Part shown: piece by piece, positions 46,834-54,524 of the stretch
Layout of the letters: the number at the start of each line of letters is the position of its first letter
How positions within the stretch are numbered: position 1 is the stretch's first letter
From: Verrucomicrobiota bacterium
Lineage (GTDB): Bacteria > Chlamydiota > Chlamydiia > Chlamydiales > Rhabdochlamydiaceae
NCBI GenBank assembly: GCA_018239715.1
Contig: JAFEGW010000009.1
Location: 62,001 to 126,000 of the forward strand
Length of the DNA: 64,000 bases
Direction of reading: 5' to 3'
Notes under the pieces: model-generated
The model's input: the letters and a program-made list of their open reading frames with translations, nothing else
Told to the model about the DNA's origin: nothing
The model's database searches: none
Made by a program: the position numbers and the translations under genes

Positions 46834-47431
46834 CAAGAAGGGCCGCTTGCTCGGCGTTTAGGCTTTTGACAGGCTGATGGAAATACTGTTGAGAAGCTGC
46901 TTCAAAACCATAGGCCCCCCGACCCATTTCCACGACGTTGAGATAGACCTCTAAGATCCTTTCCTTACCCCAAATCATTTCGAGTAAGACAGTGAAGTAG
47001 GCTTCGAAAATTTTGCGGGTATAAGTTTGAGCCGGATATAGAAAGACATTTTTGGCCGTTTGCATTGAAATCGTGCTATAGCTGATCGGATACTTATGTT
47101 TTTTGTTATACCGGTAGGCGATTTTAATCCCTTGCCAATCAAATCCATGATGCGTCCAAAACGACCTATCTTCTGCAAATAGCAGCGCATCGATCACCTC
47201 TTTCGAAACCTCACTGAGAGGAACCCATGTTTTGATGATATTTTCCTTTTTGTGCGCGCTTTGAGCCTCGACCATCCTGAGAATCATGAGCGGCGTCAGC
47301 GGAGGGTTGACATATTTAAAAATAAAGACGAGAGAAACAGTCACTAAAATCCAGCCGATGATCAGCCCTTTAAAAACTTTAACAGCACGGGCTGCTTGCT
47401 TCTTCAAAACGTCGAATTTGATAGCCATCAT
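46775..47431 (-). CDS. mtgA: Monofunctional peptidoglycan glycosyltransferase
   Basis: A 218-aa GT51 enzyme. A single N-terminal anchor (GLIIGWILVTVSLVFIFKYV) precedes the catalytic domain: AEDRSFWTHHGFDW with Glu87, YSTISMQTAKNVFL (motif 2, where the usual GGSTISQQ is changed), RKIFEAYFTVLLE and KERILEVYLNVVEMGRGAYG with the second Glu. It polymerises lipid II into glycan strands. Pathogenic Chlamydia lack class A PBPs and depend on SEDS-type polymerases, so this gene matters. It overlaps gatD by 53 bases and ends opposite the oxidase gene. Confidence 0.92.
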   Translation of the reverse strand: MMAIKFDVLKKQAARAVKVFKGLIIGWILVTVSLVFIFKYVNPPLTPLMILRMVEAQSAHKKENIIKTWVPLSEVSKEVIDALLFAEDRSFWTHHGFDWQGIKIAYRYNKKHKYPISYSTISMQTAKNVFLYPAQTYTRKIFEAYFTVLLEMIWGKERILEVYLNVVEMGRGAYGFEAASQQYFHQPVKSLNAEQAALLVKCLPDPHFLYSPMPAGLK

Positions 47432-48074
47432 ATTTTTGTCTTAAAGTTAATTCCAGCAAATACTGTAGAAAATCAGGATTCCTGGGCAGGATAGGACCGT
47501 GGAGATAAGTGCCGAAACAATTCTTATAGATCACCCCTTCGGTTTTATCGCTGCCATTATTGCCGTATCCTTGAATGACTTCTCCGAAAGGGTCTGCCCC
47601 TTCAAGCAAATAAGTATGACCTCCATGATTTTCAAAACCTCGAAGAATCTGATCTTGAAATTGAATGGCGATTTCTCCGACAAGACGAGCCTTCCCTAGA
47701 TTTTCGGTATGAATGTTGAAAATTTTTAGCCCTTCGATCACCTCTCCTTCAGCCTCTTGGTAAGAGTGGCCTAAAATTTGATAGCCCCCACAGACAAATA
47801 AGCCCGGTGTCCCTCCTTCAATTTTCTCTCTTAAGACATCCTGCTTCTCCCGTAGATCCTTGGCGGCAATCTTTTGATATCTGTCTGGGCCGCCTCCCAT
47901 GGTCAGAAAATCGCAGCTCTCCAGCTCCTGGGCAGAAAACCCTAGGCGGAGTTCTTTGACCTGAGCTTGAAGATGATTCCATTCACAGTTTTTTTGAAGC
48001 GCCATCACATTTCCCCTATCGCCGTAGAGGTTCATCAGTTCAGGATATAGCCAGCCTATCACAACATTCTTCAT
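47379..48074 (-). CDS. gatD: Lipid II isoglutaminyl synthase, glutaminase subunit
   Basis: A 231-aa class I glutamine amidotransferase of the CobB/CobQ-like type. Cys95 in GLFVCGGYQILGHSY is the nucleophile and His192 in FGTYLHGPILPRNP is the catalytic base; both match S. aureus GatD (Cys94, His189). LYPELMNLYGDRGNVMAL at the N-terminus is a GatD signature. It releases ammonia from glutamine for MurT, which amidates the alpha-carboxyl of D-Glu in the stem peptide. The start overlaps the murT stop by four bases. Confidence 0.92.
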   Translation of the reverse strand: MKNVVIGWLYPELMNLYGDRGNVMALQKNCEWNHLQAQVKELRLGFSAQELESCDFLTMGGGPDRYQKIAAKDLREKQDVLREKIEGGTPGLFVCGGYQILGHSYQEAEGEVIEGLKIFNIHTENLGKARLVGEIAIQFQDQILRGFENHGGHTYLLEGADPFGEVIQGYGNNGSDKTEGVIYKNCFGTYLHGPILPRNPDFLQYLLELTLRQKYDGYQIRRFEEASSPCC

Positions 48075-49345
48075 GGGATTTTTTTACCTGCGATGATTTT
48101 TCTTACTTCGAGCATCGCCGTATAATTGGGAAGTACATAGACGGGCTCTGCACTGTGCTCCAATACAGAGCGGAGTGCTTTTTTTAAATTTTTCTCTATT
48201 ATCAAAACAGCGCTCGAGAAAGCATACTTTAACCGAATCCCAACTTCTTCGGCTGCCTGACCTGAAACGATGATTTTTTCAGGCTGGACAGCATTTTCGA
48301 AATGGATATCCCAAAGCCATGAAACATCCACGCCATCCGCCGCATTTCGGTTAACAATGATCCAAAGAATTTTGCCTTGAAGCTGTTGGACAGCTTTTAA
48401 GGACTCATTAAAGCTCACAGGATTTTTGGAGAGAAAGAGTTGAAATTGCCGCTTCCGATAATGGACGATTTCTTGTCTACCAAAGGCCGGTTTAAAATGG
48501 GAAAGCACCTTCAGAATAGAATCATCGGGGATCTCGAGTTTGGAGGCTAAGAGAGCTGCTGCCAAAGCATTGTATTGGTGGCAGGTGCCCAGCAAAGAGG
48601 GAGCCACGGGCAAGGAATAATCCAATGGTGGGCGCTCAAGACGGCACACTGGACACTGCCAAAGCCCTAGATGGGCTAGAAAAAAGGCATCAAAGATAAG
48701 TTTGTGATCGCACTCAGCACAAAAAAGAGCATCCACCGGTCCGGCAGGCATGTCAGCTGGCTGAGAAAGTCCAAAATACAAGGGTGCATGCACGGTTTTT
48801 CCTAAGTAAGCGATTTGAGGATCATCCACATTTAAAATCACGCGGGTGGATAGAGGTAGCTTCTCAAGAGCCTTTTTCCACATTTTTAAAATAGAGTCTA
48901 TTTCGCCGTAACGATCGAGCTGGTCTCGGAAAAGGTTTAAGAGAACGATCCAATCGGGGCTCCAATTCTTTAATAGACGAGGCAAAATCCTTTCGTCGAC
49001 CTCGAAAACCCCATATTCCGCTGCTACTCTACCTCGGAAAGAAGCATGCTCAATCAAAGCCGAGGCTATCCCGGATTCCATATTCGAACCGGAACTATTG
49101 TAGATAGATTCCTTCCCCTGGCCTTGTAAAATATCTCGGATCATTTTTACAGTGGTGGTCTTCCCATTCGTCCCGCTGACCAAAATAGTTGTTAAATCTG
49201 ATCGTTTTAACACCTCTCGGATAAAATCCGGATAGATCTGTAAAATAAAATACCCCGGCCAGGATGTCCCATTGCCTAACCTCAAAATTTGAGAGGCCCA
49301 TCGCATCCATTTTCCGAGCAGGATCAGAAAAAATATCGAGATCAT
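48071..49345 (-). CDS. murT: Lipid II isoglutaminyl synthase, MurT ligase subunit
   Basis: A 424-aa Mur-ligase-like protein. P-loop SGTNGKTTT (57-65), a central domain with VLLNLFRDQLDRYGEID typical of MurT, then a zinc ribbon inserted in that domain (Cys209, Cys212, Cys231, Cys234, as CAEC...CPVC), and a C-terminal domain with a VYVLPNYTAMLEVRKII end. The ribbon is specific to MurT among Mur ligases. It amidates lipid II with GatD. N-terminal hydrophobic residues (SIFFLILLGKW) are also usual. It overlaps nagZ and gatD by four bases each. Confidence 0.93.
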   Translation of the reverse strand: MISIFFLILLGKWMRWASQILRLGNGTSWPGYFILQIYPDFIREVLKRSDLTTILVSGTNGKTTTVKMIRDILQGQGKESIYNSSGSNMESGIASALIEHASFRGRVAAEYGVFEVDERILPRLLKNWSPDWIVLLNLFRDQLDRYGEIDSILKMWKKALEKLPLSTRVILNVDDPQIAYLGKTVHAPLYFGLSQPADMPAGPVDALFCAECDHKLIFDAFFLAHLGLWQCPVCRLERPPLDYSLPVAPSLLGTCHQYNALAAALLASKLEIPDDSILKVLSHFKPAFGRQEIVHYRKRQFQLFLSKNPVSFNESLKAVQQLQGKILWIIVNRNAADGVDVSWLWDIHFENAVQPEKIIVSGQAAEEVGIRLKYAFSSAVLIIEKNLKKALRSVLEHSAEPVYVLPNYTAMLEVRKIIAGKKIP

Positions 49346-50934
49346 TCTTTTTTAATTAACCTGTCACATCCTGCTTGGATAGAAGGCGCCGTAGGGCTGA
49401 AGGTCGTGATTGTGATGTCAGCTTTCGGAAAAAGTGCGGCATCCAGTGGATCCCTGAGTGCAAGAAGAATGAAAGGCTTTCCTGTCTCTAACAGAGCTTG
49501 AATTAAAGCTATCTGCTTGGGGTTTTTCCAAGCATTATAAGAACAGAAAAGAAGGATCTCAGCTCTCCTTGCATTTTTTTTAGCGGTTTCTATTTCTCCT
49601 TCGGAAGGATCTAAATCTAAGAATAGCGGTTGACTTTCTTTTCCCAATTTAAGGAGAGAAGTTTCTTGGACGGACTCTTGGATCACTTGAGGAGCAAAAA
49701 CGGCTATCTTCTTCTCTGCAAGGGAATTTAAGCATGCAGGATTTTGTTTCACAACACGCAGAGCAAGAGAAGCAATCGTATGGGCCAGCGCCTGATTTCC
49801 GACAGTCTTCACCGCCTGGATTCCTATTGAGGGAAAAGCACGCTTTTTTAATTTTAAGACTCTCTGAACGGCTTCATTCAGTCTTTCTTCAGAAATGCGC
49901 CCTTTCTTCACCGCTTCAACTAAATTTTTGTGTACCCTTTGAACATCGGCAACTGTCATCTCCTGTTTGACTTGGCCCCCCATGATCTGTTTGCCTCCCA
50001 AGATTAATAAGTCGCAGCCGGCAGTGAAAGCTCGAATAGCCGCCTCATCCACAGTTCCCGTTTGCTGCAAGATTCCTTGCATAACCAGGGAATCGGAAAG
50101 AACGGCTCCTTGAAAACCGATCTCTTTTCTTAAATATTGGAGAACTTTTGACGAAAGCGTCGCGCAAAGGTCAGGATCTAAAGCCGGTACTAAAACATGC
50201 GCAGTCATGACGGTATCAGCCTCCGAGGCCAGCTGGGCAAAGGGGAAAAACTCTATCTTGGCTAGCTCTTCTTTCGATTTATTCATTACTGGCAGATCAT
50301 GATGAGAATCAATCCCTACATCGCCATGGCCAGGATAGTGTTTGATGGAAGAAATAACGCCTGATTTTCGATAACCCTCTAAAGCTCGTTTGCCATAAGC
50401 TACGACCGTCTCCGGAGAATCTCCAAACGAGCGGACTCCAATGATAGGATTACGGGGATTGCAGTTTACGTCAACATCGGGAGCGAGGTTCATATTGATG
50501 CCGACCGCCAGCAGTTCTTGACCCATGATCTCAGCACTCTGCTCGGCAAAGTCGGGATTTCCCGCCATAGCAAGAGCTTTATTCCCAGGAAAAATCGTAA
50601 ATCCTTTACTTAATCTTGCTACCACTCCCCCTTCTTGATCGGCAGCAATGAGCAAAGGCAAAGAAAGCCGGGTCCCCTTTGCGAGTTTTTGGAGCCCTGC
50701 GCTGAGCTGTTTAACTTGTTCCGGCGAAGTCAATCCGTTGGCCCAGGTATAGTAAATGATCCCTCCCACATGGGCCCCTTGAATCAACGCCTTGGCATCT
50801 TCATTGGCCTCTTCTCCATGCACATGGGCCATGAGAATTTGACCAACTTTTTCTTCCAAGGTCATCTCACTAATGGCAACAGCTCTCAATGAAATGGAGG
50901 CTAACAACGCCAAGACAAACAGTTTTTTAAACAT
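49342..50934 (-). CDS. nagZ: Exported beta-N-acetylhexosaminidase (GH3)
   Basis: A 530-aa GH3 enzyme. The ATG at 50934 is chosen for AGGAG five bases upstream. A signal peptide (FKKLFVLALLASISLRAVA) precedes the TIM-barrel domain with DQEGGVVARL, the His-containing KHYPGHGDVGIDSHHDLP loop and nucleophile Asp in VLSDSLVMQGI. A C-terminal alpha/beta domain (about 375-530) follows as in Bacillus-type NagZ. It removes GlcNAc from muropeptides. First gene of the nagZ-murT-gatD-mtgA operon, so hydrolysis and synthesis of peptidoglycan are co-expressed. Confidence 0.92.
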   Translation of the reverse strand: MFKKLFVLALLASISLRAVAISEMTLEEKVGQILMAHVHGEEANEDAKALIQGAHVGGIIYYTWANGLTSPEQVKQLSAGLQKLAKGTRLSLPLLIAADQEGGVVARLSKGFTIFPGNKALAMAGNPDFAEQSAEIMGQELLAVGINMNLAPDVDVNCNPRNPIIGVRSFGDSPETVVAYGKRALEGYRKSGVISSIKHYPGHGDVGIDSHHDLPVMNKSKEELAKIEFFPFAQLASEADTVMTAHVLVPALDPDLCATLSSKVLQYLRKEIGFQGAVLSDSLVMQGILQQTGTVDEAAIRAFTAGCDLLILGGKQIMGGQVKQEMTVADVQRVHKNLVEAVKKGRISEERLNEAVQRVLKLKKRAFPSIGIQAVKTVGNQALAHTIASLALRVVKQNPACLNSLAEKKIAVFAPQVIQESVQETSLLKLGKESQPLFLDLDPSEGEIETAKKNARRAEILLFCSYNAWKNPKQIALIQALLETGKPFILLALRDPLDAALFPKADITITTFSPTAPSIQAGCDRLIKKE

Positions 50935-51062
50935 ATAGCTCCTATTTTTCGATAACCGTACCATGTTGAGCAGTTTGCAGGGCAGAAAATTTTTGAATAA
51001 AAGAGTTTTTCTTATTTTTTTAGTCTGTTTTGTGTAAATTTGGTGAACAATAGGAAGGCACT

Positions 51063-52844
51063 ATGACATCTATACCTCCTCTTAAGAATACTTCTAGTAC
51101 TTTAACTGATCCTAATACTAGTCCTACCGATTCTCTTGAACGTTTAGCTGAGAAAATAAAAGATACATCTTTAGAATCACCTAGGAATGAACCTGTGAGC
51201 TGGGATGATTCAAGAGCTGTCACGCCTGGAGGACTCTGTGGCTATAGAAGTCAAGAAGGGCTACAGTTTTTTAATCTTGATGAAGCTGGAACAGTTAAAC
51301 TATTTCGCTCAGGAAAAAAATCACAAGGACTTTTTGTTCAGGACGACAAGCCTGCAGCTGCTTCCGTGACTACTGATATAAAAACTAAGACTGTACGAAA
51401 AAAAGAGAAGAAAAAAACTTTCGTTCAATATGAAAAAAAGCGCATCAAACAAAAAGATGTAGATTTTCATGTTGATGAGACTGATTACCGCGGATGGGTT
51501 AACTATGCTGGAGGGCATTTAATTGATTATAAATACTGCGCTGACCATTCTCACACTGAACCACTTAACTATTTTCCTACACTTCACTATTATAATCTTC
51601 CATTAAAGGAATATTTAGTAAAGCAATATGATAACTATATTGAAATGCCAGTTTACACCCCTAATCCACCTAGTATTGGAGTAAAAGGAAAAAAAGATAC
51701 ATTTCAGTTTATCCCCATCGGAATGATTTTAATTCAAATTAGCAACAAAAAAATGGAAAATGCATATTATTTTCCTAACAATCAATTCGACTATCAAAAT
51801 TTAAAAGAAAAATTAGGAACCAAAAAACATGCAACTAACATGGTAAGATACTTTAAGCTGCGCAGAGAATTTCTAAAATTACTTCATCCAGCACTAATAC
51901 ATGATTTAGAAAATTTAAAGGATGGGCAATCAAAGCAATCCAAGCAAGAGGATAAATTTTATCAATTATTCACTGATGTTTCCAATTTATCCTTAAGAGA
52001 AAATTCAAATGAAGAAGAAAATTTAAGTAGATTTATCCATAATATATTTCGTAATGGCCAAGTTAATGCACGCATTTGCTTGGAGTGCGATGATGATGAA
52101 TTCGACACTGTAAATGATCCTTTTCTTGCTGCAGCGTTTCAATATTTCGGTAAATTTATAGTCCAATATTGCGTTAAAAACGCCCTTAAATCAGAAGTAC
52201 TTTCGATCAAAACACGTTTGGCTTTTCTAGATGTGATTGCAAATTTTCTTAATACCTATTTCCAAGATAAAGAAAGTGATCCTGAATTTGTTCAGAGCTT
52301 AGCTCAATGTTTTATTTCTACGCTAAAAGTGCTAGATAAACTTACAAAATCAATGAATAATGATGAGCTAACCTTTTTAGCATACATATATTTAGACTTT
52401 ACTGATCCGTACATTAACAGTACAAGTGAGTATCTTGGTTTAGCTTCCTTTATTGAATCCAATAAGGAGTTTAGCTTTTTTAATATGGAATATTATTTCA
52501 GAAAATGTATCGAAATATTAACTCTTTTTGAAAAGAATTTATTAAAATCGAAAAGCAATATTCCATTATTAAGTGGTGATTTTGCTTGGAGGTTTTTATC
52601 TATATTGAGGGAAACGCAAGATTCTTTAAATTATTTAATAGAAGAAATGAAATACGATGAAGAAGATTTTTCCGAAGAAATCCTTTTCCTTAAGAAGATG
52701 AGTCCTTTATCTTTACAATTACTATCCACATTGGCAACAAACAAGCTGAATATTCAAGTTAAATATCAAATAAAATTTGATATAATTTTGACACATGAAA
52801 TAGATGTAGAGAGCTTTAGAAAAACTTTAGAAGATCTAGGATAA
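51063..52844 (+). CDS. Hypothetical protein with nuclease-like motif
   Basis: A 593-aa AT-rich gene with a good AGGAAGG ribosome site. A polar N-terminus (1-110) and a basic stretch (VRKKEKKKTF) precede residues 142-200: RGW at 143-145, AGGHLID with His152, then PLNYFPTLHYYN with Asn169, Pro172 and Asn178, and further YIEMPVYTPNPPSIGVKGK. The spacing resembles the DRGH...N..P.....N core of DNA/RNA non-specific endonucleases (His-Me finger), with Asn178 or Asn169 in the metal position. The remaining 390 residues are helical and unrecognised. There is no signal peptide, so it may be a type III effector or toxin. The assignment is tentative. Confidence 0.55.
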   Translation: MTSIPPLKNTSSTLTDPNTSPTDSLERLAEKIKDTSLESPRNEPVSWDDSRAVTPGGLCGYRSQEGLQFFNLDEAGTVKLFRSGKKSQGLFVQDDKPAAASVTTDIKTKTVRKKEKKKTFVQYEKKRIKQKDVDFHVDETDYRGWVNYAGGHLIDYKYCADHSHTEPLNYFPTLHYYNLPLKEYLVKQYDNYIEMPVYTPNPPSIGVKGKKDTFQFIPIGMILIQISNKKMENAYYFPNNQFDYQNLKEKLGTKKHATNMVRYFKLRREFLKLLHPALIHDLENLKDGQSKQSKQEDKFYQLFTDVSNLSLRENSNEEENLSRFIHNIFRNGQVNARICLECDDDEFDTVNDPFLAAAFQYFGKFIVQYCVKNALKSEVLSIKTRLAFLDVIANFLNTYFQDKESDPEFVQSLAQCFISTLKVLDKLTKSMNNDELTFLAYIYLDFTDPYINSTSEYLGLASFIESNKEFSFFNMEYYFRKCIEILTLFEKNLLKSKSNIPLLSGDFAWRFLSILRETQDSLNYLIEEMKYDEEDFSEEILFLKKMSPLSLQLLSTLATNKLNIQVKYQIKFDIILTHEIDVESFRKTLEDLG

Positions 52845-52930
52845 CAAAATCCTGGTTTCTTTCTTTCCTATTCGGCAAGATTTATAAAATATATTTATTT
52901 TTCCCTTTTTTTGATAAAATATCTTCATCT

Positions 52931-53665
52931 ATGAAGAGAAATGTCAAATTAATCCTTGCCTACGAAGGTACTGCCTATTTAGGTTGGCAAAAGACCGCTA
53001 TGGGACCCAGTATTGAGCAAGAGCTAGAGAAGGTTCTAACTCAGATCCTGCGCCATCCTCTTCATTTGCAGGCGGCAAGCCGGACCGATGCCGGCGTCCA
53101 CGCCGAAGGGCAAGTCGTCAATTTCTTCACGGAAACCGATATCTCTCTCGAAAGACTTCAAAAAAGTCTAAATGGGCTGCTGCCTCCAGATATCTCCGTT
53201 CTCAAGATGGAAGAAGCCCCAGAAAGTTTCCATCCCACACTAAACTCGCGAAGAAAAGAATACCATTACTCTGTCTGTTTAGGACCCACGCAACTCCCCT
53301 TCTATCGCAATTTCTCTTGGCATTTTTCTTATCCTGTCCATTTCGAAGAGATGAAAAAGGCAGCCGATCATCTCAAAGGAAAACATGACTTTTCAGCCTT
53401 CACGAACGAAAAGCAGGAAGATAACGTCCGGGAAATCTTCGATATCGTTCTCGAAATGACTTCTGACCGACTGAAAATCCGTGTGTCGGGAAACAATTTT
53501 CTCTATAAAATGGTCCGCAATATCGTCGGAACTTTGCTTTATGTCGGCTGCGGGAAAATAACGGCAGAACAAATCCCTGCGATCCTCAAAAGCCAAGACC
53601 GGACAAAAGCGGGTGTCACCGCTCCTGCACAGGGTCTCGTCTTAAAAGAAGTCTTCTATGATTGA
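52931..53665 (+). CDS. truA: tRNA pseudouridine(38-40) synthase
   Basis: A 244-aa protein. The catalytic Asp lies in ASRTDAGVHAEGQVVNF. KLILAYEGTAYLGWQKT starts the fold, and YHYSVCLGPTQLPFYRNFSW and FLYKMVRNIVGTLLYVGCGK are standard motifs. It modifies positions 38-40 of the tRNA anticodon arm. Length is typical. It overlaps map by eight bases. A preceding AT-rich stretch (52845-52930) presumably holds the promoter. Confidence 0.96.
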   Translation: MKRNVKLILAYEGTAYLGWQKTAMGPSIEQELEKVLTQILRHPLHLQAASRTDAGVHAEGQVVNFFTETDISLERLQKSLNGLLPPDISVLKMEEAPESFHPTLNSRRKEYHYSVCLGPTQLPFYRNFSWHFSYPVHFEEMKKAADHLKGKHDFSAFTNEKQEDNVREIFDIVLEMTSDRLKIRVSGNNFLYKMVRNIVGTLLYVGCGKITAEQIPAILKSQDRTKAGVTAPAQGLVLKEVFYD

Positions 53666-54524
53666 AAGAAATGACCCATGCTGGTGCCGAAGCGGCCAGA
53701 AATGGAAAAAATGCCACTATCCTGAGGAACCTCGAACGTCGACTCTTGCGCAAGAATATCAAAAACAATTCGGGATTCTTCTTAAAACCCCCGCGCAAAT
53801 TGAAGGGATCCGCCGCTCGTGCAAACTCGCCGCTGCGATCCTTCAAGCCCTCTGCCAAAAGGCAGAGGCAGGCATGACCACGAACCAACTCAACGATTTT
53901 GCTAACCAGCTGCACCGGCAAGCCGGCGCTATCCCCGCACCGCTCGGCTACGGGGATCCTCCTTTTCCGAAAAGCATCTGTACCTCCATCAACGATGTCA
54001 TTTGCCATGGGATCCCCGACAATACTCCTTTGGTGGAAGGCGATATTCTCAATATCGATGTGACTTGCATTTTAGAGGGATACTATGGCGATTGCAGCGC
54101 CATGGTAGAGATTGGAAAAATAAGCTCCGATAAACGAAAAGTCGTTGATGTCTCCCAAGAGTGTTTACGGCGAGCTATTGCCCTTCTAAAACCTGGCATG
54201 CTTCTCTCTCAAATCGGCCAAGTGATTGAAGATTATGCCCGCCTCCACCATTGCAGCGTGGTTAATCAATTCGTCGGTCTTGGAACGGGCGTCGCTTTCC
54301 ATGAACCTCCTCAAGTTCCGCATCACTACAACGACATGGCCCTACTACTGGTCGAAGGCATGACCTTTACAATCGAGCCGATGATCAACGCCGGTGTGCG
54401 GGAAGGTGTCATCGATTCGAAAGATAAATGGACAGTCCGAACAGCTGATGGAAAGCCGAGCGCCCAATGGGAACACACTGTTCTCATCACGTCATCGGGT
54501 CATGAGATTTTGACTCTTTTGTAG
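53658..54524 (+). CDS. map: Methionine aminopeptidase with SEC-C zinc motif
   Basis: A 288-aa type I enzyme that removes N-terminal Met from new proteins. The N-terminus carries a SEC-C zinc-binding motif (NDPCWCRSGQKWKKCHY, with Cys8, Cys10, Cys19, His20). The pita-bread domain shows the metal-binding residues: NIDVTCILEGYYGDCSAM (two Asp), GLGTGVAFHEPPQVPHH (His), FTIEPMIN (Glu) and WEHTVLI (Glu). The SEC-C extension is also found in Chlamydia map. It overlaps truA by eight bases and the convergent BTB gene by 38. Confidence 0.95.
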   Translation: MIERNDPCWCRSGQKWKKCHYPEEPRTSTLAQEYQKQFGILLKTPAQIEGIRRSCKLAAAILQALCQKAEAGMTTNQLNDFANQLHRQAGAIPAPLGYGDPPFPKSICTSINDVICHGIPDNTPLVEGDILNIDVTCILEGYYGDCSAMVEIGKISSDKRKVVDVSQECLRRAIALLKPGMLLSQIGQVIEDYARLHHCSVVNQFVGLGTGVAFHEPPQVPHHYNDMALLLVEGMTFTIEPMINAGVREGVIDSKDKWTVRTADGKPSAQWEHTVLITSSGHEILTLL

